Positions 35,391 to 45,648 of a stretch of 64,000 bases of DNA are shown piece after piece. Made by a program: the position numbers and the translations under genes. The first letter of the stretch is position 1, and each line of letters starts with the position of its first letter. Origin of the DNA: Pseudomonas fragi (GTDB taxonomy: Bacteria; Pseudomonadota; Gammaproteobacteria; Pseudomonadales; Pseudomonadaceae); NCBI RefSeq assembly GCF_002269505.1, contig NZ_NQKQ01000019.1, forward strand, positions 27,992 to 91,991, given 5' to 3'. Below the pieces are notes generated by a model. The model was not told the DNA's origin. It searched no databases and saw only the letters and a list, made by a program, of their open reading frames with translations.

Positions 35391-36485
35391 ATGGCCACAT
35401 TCAAAGTAAATGCCCTGTTGCGCAAGACCCGTATTGCCGCCGTGCTGGCGGCGGTCATGGCAGTACCGCTGGTCGAGGCCGATGTGTTGCGCGTCGGTGT
35501 GGCGAGCGCCGGTGGCGGTGATCCGGTCACGTTCAGTGGCTCGCCGCTGGGCATCGTGCGTAACCAGCAATTGCTGGAGAAAGCGTTCGCTGGCACGGGC
35601 ACCGAAGTGCAGTGGTTCTTCTTCAAAGGCGCTGGCCCTGCGGTCAACGAGGCTTTGTCCAATCAGCAGCTGGACTTCGCGTATCAGGGGGATCTGCCGG
35701 CGGTGGTTGGACGCTCCAACGGCCTGGACACCAAATTGCTGGCGGCCCTGGGGGTGCGGGCCAACCTCTATCTGGCGGTGCCCAAGGGCTCTGACATCAA
35801 GACCATCGAAGACCTTAAGGGCAAGAAGGTCGCGGTGTTTCGCGGCACCAACGGGCACTTGGTGTCGATCAACCTGCTGGCAGCACACGGTATGACCGAG
35901 CGCGATATCAAGGTGATCAACCTGGATGCCGGCAGTACCCAGGCGGCGCTGGTTTCCAATGGCGTGGATGCAGCCTTCGGCGGTCGTGAACTGTTCAAGC
36001 TGCGTGATAAAGGCCTGATCGATATCGTTTACGACAACCCGGACCAGGATGTGCGTTACACCCGTCAGACCGCCTTGGTGGTGCGTGGTGCCTATGAGAA
36101 AGAACACCCGGCCAATGTGCAAAAAGTCGTCGACACCCTGGTAGACGCGGCGAAATGGACGTCCGAAGACGGCCACCGTGATGAAGTTTTCGCCGAGTGG
36201 GCCAAGAGCAACGACCCGGTGGACTCACTGCGCGCTGACTTTACCGGGGTGAGTTTGCGGGACAGGAATTCGCCGCTGATCGACACCTTTCTGCTGAGCC
36301 GCTACCAGGCGGTGGCGGAGCAGGCCAAGGACGAAAAACTGATCCGCCGCCCGGTGAGTATCGAGGGCTGGTTTGAGCCCGGCTACCTGCAAACTGCCCT
36401 CAAGGCCAAAGGCCTGGAGAACTTCTGGACGGCCTATGGCGCGGATGGCAAGCAGCCTGCTGGCAACACGGTAGCGGGTAAGTAA
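35391..36485 (+). CDS. ABC transporter periplasmic binding protein (sulfonate/sulfate-ester type)
   Basis: The 364-residue protein has a signal peptide to about residue 30 (AAVLAAVMAVPLVEA). GVASAGGGDPVTFSG and NQQLDFAYQGDLPAVVGRSNG (about 86-106) resemble the aliphatic-sulfonate/AtsR binding proteins of the SsuA/TauA family. It delivers the substrate to the permeases at 36551 and 37450 with the ATPase at 38264. The start lies after aaggaagacctgccc. It lies 36 bases after the dioxygenase, so they are one operon. Confidence 0.88.
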   Translation: MATFKVNALLRKTRIAAVLAAVMAVPLVEADVLRVGVASAGGGDPVTFSGSPLGIVRNQQLLEKAFAGTGTEVQWFFFKGAGPAVNEALSNQQLDFAYQGDLPAVVGRSNGLDTKLLAALGVRANLYLAVPKGSDIKTIEDLKGKKVAVFRGTNGHLVSINLLAAHGMTERDIKVINLDAGSTQAALVSNGVDAAFGGRELFKLRDKGLIDIVYDNPDQDVRYTRQTALVVRGAYEKEHPANVQKVVDTLVDAAKWTSEDGHRDEVFAEWAKSNDPVDSLRADFTGVSLRDRNSPLIDTFLLSRYQAVAEQAKDEKLIRRPVSIEGWFEPGYLQTALKAKGLENFWTAYGADGKQPAGNTVAGK

Positions 36486-36550
36486 CTGCATACCCCTATG
36501 GGAGATCCCACAGGAATTCCGTTTTTGTAGCAAGCAAGGGAGCCAGGCAT

Positions 36551-37453
36551 ATGGCCAGGGCACAGACCGTCACACCGCAGCAGTACGCACCGGCGTTACC
36601 CAAGGACAACGTCAAGCGTTTGCCGCCCGCACCGACGCGCCCGGTACGCAAGGTCGAAGTGCCACACACCTCGGCCTGGGCCACGACCCTGAGTGACCGG
36701 GCCTTGCCCTGGCTGTTGCCGCTGACTCTGCTGGGCCTGTGGTATCTGGGGGTGGAGCAGGGCTGGCTGTCAGAGCAGGTCTTGCCGCCGCCAGGCTATG
36801 TCTACGACACCTTGTCGGATCTCTTTGCTTCTGGCGACCTGTGGATAAATACCGCCGCCAGCCTGCAGCGGGTAGTGGTCGGCTTTGCCCTGGGAGGCGC
36901 GATTGGTGTGGCGCTGGGGCTGGCGATGGGACTGTCGAAAACCGTCGAGGATTATCTGCTGCCCACCTTCAATGCCATTGTGCAGATCCCGGTGCTGGGC
37001 TGGCTGCCGTTTGCCTTGTTGCTGTTTGGCATCGGCGAACCGCTCAAGTACGTGCTGATTGCCAAGGCGGCGATGGTGCCGATCACGCTGTGCACCCTGC
37101 AGGCTTTCAAACAGGCGCCCCAGGGCTTGCTGGAAGCCGGGCGGGCTTACGGTTTCAGTCGTTGGCAGAGCGTGATTTTCATTGTCCTGCCTGCTGCCAT
37201 TCCTACGCTATTCACCGGGTTGCGCCTGGGCTTCACCAAAGCCTGGCTGTCGCTGGTGGTGGTTGAGCTGGTGGCCTCGAGCGAAGGGCTGGGCTACCTG
37301 ATTGTTTATGGTCGCCAACTGTTCCAGCTGGATCTGGTGATGGCCGCCGTGGTGGTGGTCGGGGCGATCGGCCTGTTGATCGACCGTGGCTTTGATTACG
37401 CCGAGCGCCGCCTTAATCGTGGCCGCGTTCCGGTAGCGGGGCGCCTGTCATGA
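36551..37453 (+). CDS. ABC transporter permease, SsuC/TauC family
   Basis: The 300-residue inner-membrane protein has about six helices and a rather long charged N-terminus (to about residue 50). The conserved EAA-loop for ATPase contact is QGLLEAGRAYGFSRWQSV near 195-212. It has a gggag site before the start. The last 4 bases overlap the next permease (ATGA), so the two permease subunits are coupled; a heterodimer is likely. A fusion or duplication is not seen. Confidence 0.9.
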   Translation: MARAQTVTPQQYAPALPKDNVKRLPPAPTRPVRKVEVPHTSAWATTLSDRALPWLLPLTLLGLWYLGVEQGWLSEQVLPPPGYVYDTLSDLFASGDLWINTAASLQRVVVGFALGGAIGVALGLAMGLSKTVEDYLLPTFNAIVQIPVLGWLPFALLLFGIGEPLKYVLIAKAAMVPITLCTLQAFKQAPQGLLEAGRAYGFSRWQSVIFIVLPAAIPTLFTGLRLGFTKAWLSLVVVELVASSEGLGYLIVYGRQLFQLDLVMAAVVVVGAIGLLIDRGFDYAERRLNRGRVPVAGRLS

Positions 37454-38238
37454 GCAGCGCACTGGCTATCAGTCATGGCAGCAGCCGTCGCTATCGCGGC
37501 TGGGTGTTGCCGATCAGCGTCGTTGCCTTGTGGTGGCTGGCCTCACATATGGGCTGGAGCCAGTCCGGGCTGCTGGTTTCACCGGAGAAGGTGGCGGCCA
37601 CGGCCTGGGACCAGATCGCTTCGGGCAAGTTCTGGCGGGCCATCAGCGCCAGCCTGACGCGCAACCTGAGCGGCTTTTTTATCGGCACCACCCTGGGCCT
37701 GGTGCTGGGTTGCCTGCTGGGCCTGTCGCACACCTTCGAGCGCCTGGTAGGCCCGAGTTTCAACACCTTCAAACAGATTTCGCTGTTCGCCTGGATCCCG
37801 CTGATCTCGGTGTGGTTTGGCCTGGGCGATGTGGCCAAGGTGGTGTTCCTGTCACTGGCGGCGCTGGTGCCGGTGGTGGTGAATACCTGCGATGGCCTGC
37901 GCAATGTGCCGCCCAACCTGCTGGAAGTGGCGCGGGTCTACCGCTTCAGCCGCTGGCAAACCATCGTCGGGGTCATGTTGCCTGCCGCCTTGCCGTCGAT
38001 CTTTACCGGCCTGTATCTGGCGCTGGTGTATTCGTGGCTGGCCACCATCGGTGCCGAATACCTGCTGGTGTCGGGGGAGGGGATTGGCAACACGCTGATC
38101 GATGGCAGTGAGCATTTCATGATGGACCTGGTGCTGTTCGGCATGGTGGTCATCGGCCTGGTGGGCTGGAGCCTCAATGCCCTGGCGCGGATTTTTGAGC
38201 GACGCATGCAACGCCTGTACGGCATTGATCCGCGTTGA
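37450..38238 (+). CDS. ABC transporter permease, second subunit, SsuC/TauC family
   Basis: The 262-residue inner-membrane protein has the EAA-loop PNLLEVARVYRFSRWQTIVGV near 156-176. It shares family but not close sequence with the 36551 subunit. The start overlaps the previous stop (ATGA). It is followed after 25 bases by the ATPase gene, with agaagga in between. Confidence 0.9.
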   Translation: MSSALAISHGSSRRYRGWVLPISVVALWWLASHMGWSQSGLLVSPEKVAATAWDQIASGKFWRAISASLTRNLSGFFIGTTLGLVLGCLLGLSHTFERLVGPSFNTFKQISLFAWIPLISVWFGLGDVAKVVFLSLAALVPVVVNTCDGLRNVPPNLLEVARVYRFSRWQTIVGVMLPAALPSIFTGLYLALVYSWLATIGAEYLLVSGEGIGNTLIDGSEHFMMDLVLFGMVVIGLVGWSLNALARIFERRMQRLYGIDPR

Positions 38239-38263
38239 TCGACACTTTCAGAAGGATTGCAGC

Positions 38264-39028
<765 letters not shown>

Positions 39029-39059
39029 ACCCCCGCTACCTGAATTCAGAGAACAGAAC

Positions 39060-40391
39060 ATGTCCGAACGTCAGCTCAGCCTCAACCTGTTTATCTACCC
39101 CAACGGCCATCACGAAGCCGCCTGGCGCCATCCGCAGTCAGTGCCGGAGTCGTCCATGGACATTGGCTATTACCAGCAGTTGGCGCTGCGTGCCGAGCGG
39201 GAAAAACTCGATGCGATTTTCTTTGCCGACTCGCCGTCACTGGCCGAAAGCGGCCGTGAAGGCCTGCGTATCCGCTTCGAACCGGTGACCTGGCTGGCGG
39301 CCATTGCGGCGGTGACCCAGCGCATCGGCCTGATCGCCACGGCCAGTACCACCTACAGCGAACCTTACAACCTGGCGCGTTCGTTCAGCGCGCTGGATCA
39401 CCTGAGCAAGGGCCGTGCGGGCTGGAACATTGTCACCACGTCAATGGCTGCCGCCGCCGCCAACTTTGGTCTTGATGAGCACCCTTCGGCCCATGATCGC
39501 TACGCTCAGGCCGAAGAGTTTGTGCAAGTGGTCGGTGACCTCTGGGACAGCTGGGAAGACGACGCGCTGGTGCTGGATAAAACCGCCGGGGTATTTGCCG
39601 ACAGTGACAAGGTGCACTCGATCAATCATGTGGGGGCCTACTACAAGGTCAAAGGGCCGTTGAACTCGCCGCGTTCGCCACAGGGGCGGCCGGTGCAGGT
39701 GCAGGCCGGTTCTTCCGAGGATGGCCGGGACTTTGCCGCTCGGCATGCCGAGGCGATTTTTACCGCGCACCAGACCCTGCACAGCGCCACCGAATTTGCC
39801 AACGACATCCGTGCCCGGGCCAGGGCTGCGGGGCGCGACCCGCGCCAGCTGAAAATCCTTCCGGGTATCAGCCCGTATATCGCCAGCACCGAAGCCGAAG
39901 CCCAGCGCAAGTTCGACGAACTCAATGAACTGGTATTGCCCCACGTATCGCTGGGGCAGTTGCGGCGCATGCTGGGTGTGGACTTGTCGGGGCAGGATCT
40001 GGATGCGCCGTTTCCCCGCCATTTGATCAACTTCGAGGGTGTTGAAAGCCAGTCCAGCCGCTTCAAGCTGATCATCGATATTGTCGACCGCGAAAACGTC
40101 ACCTTGCGCCAGTTGATCAACCGCCTGGCGGGCGCGCGCGGGCACTGGGTGCCGGTGGGCACCCCGGTACAGATTGCCGACTTGATTGAGGAGTGGTTCC
40201 GCAGCGGTGCGGCCGATGGCTTCAACGTGATGCCGCCGGCATTCCCGGATGGCTTTGAAGTGTTCCTCGATGAAGTGCTGCCGATCTTGCGCCAGCGCGG
40301 GTTGTTCCGCAGTGAATATGCGGGCAGCACTTTGCGCGAACACTACGGCCTGACTCGCCCTGAGTCGCGCTACACCCTGAAAACCGCCTGA
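39060..40391 (+). CDS. LLM-class flavin-dependent monooxygenase, DszA/NtaA type
   Basis: The 443-residue TIM-barrel protein begins MSERQLSLNLFIYPNGHHEA and has IFFADSPSLAE near 56-66, RVGW-type FMN-phosphate loop GRAGWNIVTTSM near 117-128 and VQVQAGSSEDGRDFAARHAEAIF, all typical of the NtaA/SnaA/DszA family. These enzymes use FMNH2 from a separate reductase to oxidise sulfones or sulfonates. No flavin reductase is nearby, so one from elsewhere must serve. It is joined to the upstream ABC importer by a 31-base gap, which implies it acts on the imported compound. Confidence 0.88.
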   Translation: MSERQLSLNLFIYPNGHHEAAWRHPQSVPESSMDIGYYQQLALRAEREKLDAIFFADSPSLAESGREGLRIRFEPVTWLAAIAAVTQRIGLIATASTTYSEPYNLARSFSALDHLSKGRAGWNIVTTSMAAAAANFGLDEHPSAHDRYAQAEEFVQVVGDLWDSWEDDALVLDKTAGVFADSDKVHSINHVGAYYKVKGPLNSPRSPQGRPVQVQAGSSEDGRDFAARHAEAIFTAHQTLHSATEFANDIRARARAAGRDPRQLKILPGISPYIASTEAEAQRKFDELNELVLPHVSLGQLRRMLGVDLSGQDLDAPFPRHLINFEGVESQSSRFKLIIDIVDRENVTLRQLINRLAGARGHWVPVGTPVQIADLIEEWFRSGAADGFNVMPPAFPDGFEVFLDEVLPILRQRGLFRSEYAGSTLREHYGLTRPESRYTLKTA

Positions 40392-40410
40392 ATCCGGGCA
40401 ACCCAACCCT

Positions 40411-40497
40411 TGTGGGAGCGGGCTTGCTCGCGATGCAGGCGCTGCGATCTGCCTGTCGAATCACGGTGATGCCATCGCGAGCAAGCCCGCTCCCACA
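40411..40497. repeat. Pair of REP units, inverted
   Basis: Arms tgtgggagcgggcttgctcg and cgagcaagcccgctcccaca are separated by about 40 bases. This is an inverted REP pair (BIME-like) dividing the monooxygenase from the next binding-protein gene. Confidence 0.88.
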
Positions 40498-40527
40498 ACA
40501 GCAGCACTCAATCCACAAGGAGCGGGC

Positions 40528-41559
40528 ATGAACCCGATCAACAACAGAAGAGCATTCCTGCGTAATTGCGCGGTACTGGGCGCGGTCGGCGCTGCAGGTA
40601 TTCTGCTGCCCGGCTGCGAAAAAAAGGACAGCGGCGCTAAAAGCGCAGCCGTAATCAAGAGTCGCGCTGATCAGGTCGTGGACTTCAAATACCCCGACAA
40701 CCCGTCCTTCGATCTGGTCTACGTCGCCGACTCCCTCGGCTATTTCGAAGGCACTCGCGCACGGCCAAAATACATCGGGCGCATTGCCGCGCCGCAGGTG
40801 ATTCCATTGACCGGCACCGGCGAAATCGACTTCGGTTCGCGCATGGTGCCGCTGGTGATTTCAGCCATCGCCAGTGGTCTGGACCTCAAGGTAGTAGCCG
40901 CTGGCGGCAAGACCCTGCAAGAGGCTCCGCACATGAAATACTTCGTGCGTGATGACTCAGGCATCGTCAAGCCCAAGGATCTGGAAGGCAAGACCGTGGG
41001 TTTCAACAGTTTTGGCGCCTGCGCTGAGTTCGTCACCAAAAAATACTTGCGCGAGCAGGGCGTCAACGTCGACAAGATCAACTGGGTCGTGGTGCCGGAC
41101 AACCAGGCCGAGCAGACCCTTGCCACCGGCAATATCGACATCGCAATCATTCACCCGCCATCGTCCGGCGGTGCCGAACATAACCCGGCATTGCGCAAGT
41201 TGTGGAGTGACTACGATCTGGATGGCGGGCTGGGCGGCATGGCGCCGTACAGCGTGTATGGCAAGTTCAGTCGCGAGCATCCGGAGGCCACCCGCGATGT
41301 GGTCAACGCCATCGCCCGTGCCGCCAACTGGGTCAATGCCAACCCTGACGACGCCCGCAAGATCACCTCCGAGCGCATCGGCATGAAGCTTGAGCTGGTG
41401 GAGCGCTTTGCCTATGTCGATGACCTTGTGGTGACCGAGCCGCCGATTCAGTACTACATCGATATCCTCGAAAACGAAGGCAAGATCAAAAAAGGTTCGA
41501 TAGCCGTCAAGGACGTCTACACCAACGAATTCAACCCGTTCGCCCGGGGGCATGCCTGA
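40528..41559 (+). CDS. ABC transporter binding lipoprotein with twin-arginine signal
   Basis: The 343-residue protein starts after caaggagcgggc. NNRRAFLRNC is a twin-arginine motif (about residues 5-14) and the hydrophobic run ends in LLPGC, a lipobox with Cys30. It should therefore be a Tat-exported lipoprotein bound to the membrane. The mature part resembles nitrate/sulfonate/bicarbonate (SsuA-type) binding proteins, with SLGYFEGTRARPKYIG and FGSRMVPLVISAIASGLDL. It is followed by an ATPase and a permease gene that overlap each other, the second complete importer of this region. Confidence 0.88.
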   Translation: MNPINNRRAFLRNCAVLGAVGAAGILLPGCEKKDSGAKSAAVIKSRADQVVDFKYPDNPSFDLVYVADSLGYFEGTRARPKYIGRIAAPQVIPLTGTGEIDFGSRMVPLVISAIASGLDLKVVAAGGKTLQEAPHMKYFVRDDSGIVKPKDLEGKTVGFNSFGACAEFVTKKYLREQGVNVDKINWVVVPDNQAEQTLATGNIDIAIIHPPSSGGAEHNPALRKLWSDYDLDGGLGGMAPYSVYGKFSREHPEATRDVVNAIARAANWVNANPDDARKITSERIGMKLELVERFAYVDDLVVTEPPIQYYIDILENEGKIKKGSIAVKDVYTNEFNPFARGHA

Positions 41560-42425
41560 TGGCGGAACACAAGATCGTCGCCCGTGACCTGAGCATGGAA
41601 TTCCAGTCACTCGATGAGACCGGTCAAACAGAGCGGGTGCCGGTACTGGAGGGGTTTGACCTGCAGGTACGCGAAGGTGAATTCCTGTCCATTCTCGGGC
41701 CGTCGGGCTGTGGCAAATCCACCTTTATGAACATCCTTGCCGGCCTGGCGCACAAGACCGGTGGCGAGCTACTGGTCGATGGCCAGCCCCTGCAGGGCAT
41801 CAATCGCAATCAGGGCGTGGTGTTTCAGGGCTATGCATTGCTGCCCTGGCGCACGGTGCTCGACAACATTGCCGTGGGCCTTGAGATCCGCGGCGTGGGC
41901 AAGGCACAGCGACTGGAAACCGCCCGCGAATACCTGGAACTGGTGGGGCTCAACGGTTTTGCCTCGCGCTACCCCCACGAGTTGTCCGGTGGCATGCGCC
42001 AGCGCGTGGCGATTGCCCGCTCGCTGGCCTACAACCCGGATGTGCTGTTGATGGACGAACCCTTCGCCGCTCTCGACGCGCAAACCCGCGAGACCCTGCA
42101 AAGCGAATTGCTGCGCATCTGGGGCACGCACAAAAAGACCATCGTGTTTATTACCCATAGCCTGGACGAGGCGATCTTCCTGTCGGACCGGGTCGCGGTG
42201 ATGACTCAGCGTCCGGGGCGGATCAAAGAGATTTTCGATATCGACCTGGCCCGCCCCCGCCTTCCTGAACTGCGCAATACCCAAGCCTTTATTCACTATC
42301 GCCAGCGCGCCTGGGAGGCCCTGCGCGATGAAGTGACCGACATAACCCGTGAGCCAGCAGCAGCGGCGACGCATCAGAACTGGCAGAGCATTGCGACTCT
42401 GGGTGGTTATCGGATTGGAGTATGA
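41559..42425 (+). CDS. ABC transporter ATPase, SsuB/TauB family (second importer)
   Basis: The 288-residue protein has Walker A GPSGCGKST (47-55), signature SGGMRQRVAIARSLA, Walker B VLLMDEPFAALD and H-loop FITHSLDEAIFL. Its start shares one base with the binding-protein stop, and its stop overlaps the permease start (ATGA). It energises uptake with the permease at 42422. It is longer than the first ATPase by about 30 residues, in a C-terminal tail. Confidence 0.93.
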   Translation: MAEHKIVARDLSMEFQSLDETGQTERVPVLEGFDLQVREGEFLSILGPSGCGKSTFMNILAGLAHKTGGELLVDGQPLQGINRNQGVVFQGYALLPWRTVLDNIAVGLEIRGVGKAQRLETAREYLELVGLNGFASRYPHELSGGMRQRVAIARSLAYNPDVLLMDEPFAALDAQTRETLQSELLRIWGTHKKTIVFITHSLDEAIFLSDRVAVMTQRPGRIKEIFDIDLARPRLPELRNTQAFIHYRQRAWEALRDEVTDITREPAAAATHQNWQSIATLGGYRIGV

Positions 42426-43207
42426 CCATGGGCTTTAAATTGACTTCACGGCGGGTGATCGACAGCTCGGTGGGCATTGTCCTGTTCCTGGCCCTTTGGG
42501 AAGCCTTGCCGCAATTGGGGGTGGTCAATCCCGGTTACCTGAGCCCGCCTTCAGCGGTGCTGGGTGCAGTGCTGGACCTGGCCAGCAGCGGTGATTTGCT
42601 CAAGCACTTGCACGCCAGCCTGTTACGCTCTTTTGCCGGGTTGCTGCTGGCCATCGCTTGCGGGGTCAGCCTGGGGCTGGTGATGGGCTGGTTTGCGCGG
42701 GTCGAAAGTGTGCTCGATCCGTTACTGCAGTTTTTTCGCCAGACCTCGGCGCTGGCATTGTTCCCGGTGTTCATTCTGTTTCTGGGCATTGGTGAACTGT
42801 CGAAAATCGCGATCATTTTCTGGGCGTCGTTCTGGCCGATCCTGTTGAGTACCATCAGCGGCGTGAAGCAGGTCGACGGGCTGCTGATCAACTCGGCGTT
42901 GTCGATGGGCGCGAACCGCTGGTTTCTGTTTACCAAAATCGTGCTGCCGGCGGCGTCGCCGTCGATCTTTACCGGGATTCGCCTGGCGGGAGCTTATTGC
43001 ATTACGGCTCTGGTGGCGGCGGAGATGATCGGCGCTCATTCGGGGCTGGGCTTTCTGACCCTCAATTCCCAGGAGGTGTTCCAGATCCCCAGCATGTACG
43101 CAGGTATTTTGCTGCTGGCTGTGGTGGGTTTGCTGCTCAACTTTTTGCTGGCCCTGCTGGAGCGGCGCTTTACCTACTGGCGCCGGGGTTTGCGCCACGG
43201 TGGTTAG
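42422..43207 (+). CDS. ABC transporter permease, SsuC/TauC family (second importer)
   Basis: The 261-residue inner-membrane protein has about six helices. The cytoplasmic loop VDGLLINSALSMGANRWFLFTKI near 155-177 contacts the ATPase. The stop overlaps the following gene's GTG start by 8 bases. Only one permease is present, so it would work as a homodimer. Confidence 0.9.
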   Translation: MTMGFKLTSRRVIDSSVGIVLFLALWEALPQLGVVNPGYLSPPSAVLGAVLDLASSGDLLKHLHASLLRSFAGLLLAIACGVSLGLVMGWFARVESVLDPLLQFFRQTSALALFPVFILFLGIGELSKIAIIFWASFWPILLSTISGVKQVDGLLINSALSMGANRWFLFTKIVLPAASPSIFTGIRLAGAYCITALVAAEMIGAHSGLGFLTLNSQEVFQIPSMYAGILLLAVVGLLLNFLLALLERRFTYWRRGLRHGG

Positions 43208-44015
43208 GTGGCTGGCGGCGGCGGGTATTGGCGTGGCGGCGCTACTTGCCTGGCAATGGCCTGCGGCACCGGGCGATATGCCCTGGGGGCCACTGTTGCA
43301 GGCGGCCGAACAGCGTCAGGTGTTGCGTGTGGGTGTGCGCAGTTATCCACGTCCGAGCCTGGGGCAAGAGGCGCTGGTTGCCGAGCCGGATGAGCTGGAC
43401 AGTCAATTGGCCGAGGCCCTTGGGGCTTACCTTGGCCTCAAGGTGAAATTGCAGGCTTTACCGCAGGACGGTCAGTGGCATGACGACCGTGTCGACCTGG
43501 TCATCGCCGGCAGTCTGAAACTGCCGGTTGCGGCCGACCGGGTGGCGAGCCTGCGGGATTTGCCGGTGCAGTACCGTGAGGGTGCGTTGATTGGTTTGCG
43601 CAATGCGCCCGTGCGTCCTGTGCGTGAGCAAAGTGTATGCGTGGCAGTGGGGAGTCCGTGGGCGCAAACCCTGCAGCAACAGGGCGCCGAGTTGCGCACT
43701 TATGTGTCGTCGATCCGTGCCGCGGTGGCGTTTATGGCGGGTGATTGCAACCTGCTGGCTGAAGAGCGCCACAGTCTGCAGGCGCTGGCGCAGTCACCGG
43801 ACTGGCGCTTCTATGCGCTGTTACCCCAGACGTTGAAGGCAAGCAGCGATGTACGGGTTTACTTGCCGGTGGTCGACAAGCAAAGCCGCGCGTTGATCAA
43901 TGCTGCGCTGCGCGACTGGCAGGCCCGTGGCGGGCAGACCCGTGCGTGGGAGCTGCGCAGCAACGCGTTATTGGTGGACAGCCTGAAGATCGGCGACGGG
44001 CTGGTGTGTCATTGA
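43200..44015 (+). CDS. Periplasmic solute-binding protein, PBPe-like, appended to the importer
   Basis: The 271-residue protein has a GTG start overlapping the permease by 8 bases. A signal-anchor or signal peptide covers about residues 4-22 (WLAAAGIGVAALLAWQWP). AEQRQVLRVGVRSYPRPSLGQ and VDLVIAGSLKLPVAADR fit the type-3 solute-binding domain, usually paired with amino-acid importers rather than TauC-type ones. It may be a second receptor for the importer or a periplasmic sensor. The ligand is unknown. Confidence 0.75.
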   Translation: MVRWLAAAGIGVAALLAWQWPAAPGDMPWGPLLQAAEQRQVLRVGVRSYPRPSLGQEALVAEPDELDSQLAEALGAYLGLKVKLQALPQDGQWHDDRVDLVIAGSLKLPVAADRVASLRDLPVQYREGALIGLRNAPVRPVREQSVCVAVGSPWAQTLQQQGAELRTYVSSIRAAVAFMAGDCNLLAEERHSLQALAQSPDWRFYALLPQTLKASSDVRVYLPVVDKQSRALINAALRDWQARGGQTRAWELRSNALLVDSLKIGDGLVCH

Positions 44016-44033
44016 GCCCAATGGCCTGCCCCT

Positions 44034-44376
44034 GTAGTCGCTGCCGAAGGAACGAGGCTGCGATCGATTTGGTGCGCCACTGCGACGATGCAGTCGTAAA
44101 GTCAGCTTGCACGGTTAATCAGGCACGCCGCGTGTACCGGTCTTGCGACCGCTACGCGCTCGATCGCAGCCTCGTACTACTCGTCAGCGACTACAACACG
44201 GAGTTGGTGGAGAATCTGTAGTCGCTGACGAGCCGTGCGAGGCTGCGTCCGGCTGCGCAGCAGTCGTAAGGTCGGCTTCCATGATTAATCAGGCATACCG
44301 CGTGTACCGGTCTTGCGACCGCTACGTCGCAGTGGCGCACCATCTCGATCGCAGCCTCGTTCCTTCGGCAGCGACA
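44034..44376. repeat. Two tandem copies of the gtcgctgacgag-type inverted repeat
   Basis: Copy 1 spans 44034-44193 and copy 2 spans 44217-44376. Each has arms tgtagtcgctg.../...gcgactac and a shared centre (aatcaggcayrccgcgtgta then ccggtcttgcgaccgctacg, at 44117 and 44285). This is the same repeat family as 6961-7087. It fills the 384-base gap between convergent genes. Confidence 0.85.
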
Positions 44377-44399
44377 ACGGGTTTTTCGTGATTTTTATC

Positions 44400-45623
44400 C
44401 TACGCCACGCCAATGCGCCATTGCGCCGGTGGCGGTGTGCCGTTCACCGCAAAATCCCCCACGATGCGACTCTTGTAGATGCGCGGGTTGTGCGAGGACA
44501 GCGTGCGCGCATTACGCCAAAAACGGTCCAGCCCCAGCGGCTTGAGGGTGGCCGACGCACTCAGTGCGTCAAACAGGTCGCCACTGGCCTTGATGATCAA
44601 GTCCGAGACAATGGTTTGCGACTGCGCCACTTCCAGTTCGGCAATATTCACGGCGTGGCTCAGGGCTTGTTCGTCATCGTTCAAATGGGCTTGATGGGCC
44701 CGCTCCAGCGCCTGGAAGTTCTGCGCCGCAATGGCCCCGGCGGCATAGGCCGCGCTGCGCAGGTTGCCCACCACTTGCAGCACTTGCGGGTCGTGGGCCA
44801 CACGGGGTGCATTGCCGCTGCTGAAGCTGCGGGTGCGCCTGGCTACGTGCCCGGCGGTTTCTTCGGCCAGCGCGCGGCCAATCCCGGTCAGGGTCGCCGT
44901 GTGCACAGACTGGAAAAAAGCCGGTGAATAGCGAAAGCGGTTTTCAGCCAGGATCACATTGAGCGGGTCCACCGGCACTTCGCGAAAATGCGCGGTACCG
45001 CTGGCGGTCAGCGTCTGGCCGAAGCCATTCCAGTCGTCGATGATTTCGACCCCCGGGTCGCTGGTGCGCACCGTCACCGATACGCGCTGTTCATCGGGGT
45101 TGTTGGCGCTGACATCGACCCAGTCGGCATACAGCGCACCCGTGGTGTAGAACTTGCTGCCGCTCAATAGCCAGTGGCCGCCGTGCAGGCTCAGGCGGGT
45201 GCCGAATTCAAGCTGTTTGGCATTGCCCACTTCGCCGGACGCCGGGCTGACGGTTTCACCACGACCCAGGCGCTCCAGCCATACGCCCTGATATTCAGGG
45301 TCGCGACTGTTGAGCAGGTTTTCACCAAAACCGAAGTGCCCGCGCAACGACTGCACCAGGTTGGAGTCGGCCTCGGCCAGTTCGATCAGCAGGTTGAACA
45401 GTTCCGGCAGGCTGGCACCGGCCCCGCCGTATTCGACGGGTACACGCAGGGTGGTGAAGCCGGCCTCCTTGAGCCATTGCAACTCCTGAAGCGGCAAGCG
45501 CCGTTCCAGTTCGCGTTCCACGGCCCCTTCACGAATCTGCGCGAAGATCGGCCGAAAGCGGCCCGCCAGTGCTTCGTATCGCGCCGACGGGACGGCGCCC
45601 CAGGCTGAGTCTATTTGCGACAT
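44400..45623 (-). CDS. Acyl-CoA-dehydrogenase-like flavoprotein, SfnB/DszC type
   Basis: The 407-residue protein starts after aaggagcatgac (MSQIDSAWGAVP). The frame is open further upstream but crosses the ATPase gene and was rejected. GAVERELERRLPLQELQWLK, VPVEYGGAGASLPEL and the FMN/FAD-binding HWLLSGSKFYTTGALYADW (about 150-168) match the acyl-CoA dehydrogenase fold used by sulfur-acquisition oxidoreductases (SfnB) and DszC. It probably works with reduced flavin on an organosulfur substrate imported by the Dpp-like transporter at its 5' side. Last gene of the minus-strand operon. Confidence 0.85.
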   Translation of the reverse strand: MSQIDSAWGAVPSARYEALAGRFRPIFAQIREGAVERELERRLPLQELQWLKEAGFTTLRVPVEYGGAGASLPELFNLLIELAEADSNLVQSLRGHFGFGENLLNSRDPEYQGVWLERLGRGETVSPASGEVGNAKQLEFGTRLSLHGGHWLLSGSKFYTTGALYADWVDVSANNPDEQRVSVTVRTSDPGVEIIDDWNGFGQTLTASGTAHFREVPVDPLNVILAENRFRYSPAFFQSVHTATLTGIGRALAEETAGHVARRTRSFSSGNAPRVAHDPQVLQVVGNLRSAAYAAGAIAAQNFQALERAHQAHLNDDEQALSHAVNIAELEVAQSQTIVSDLIIKASGDLFDALSASATLKPLGLDRFWRNARTLSSHNPRIYKSRIVGDFAVNGTPPPAQWRIGVA

Positions 45624-45648
45624 GTCATGCTCCTTGGAATTGAGCGGT

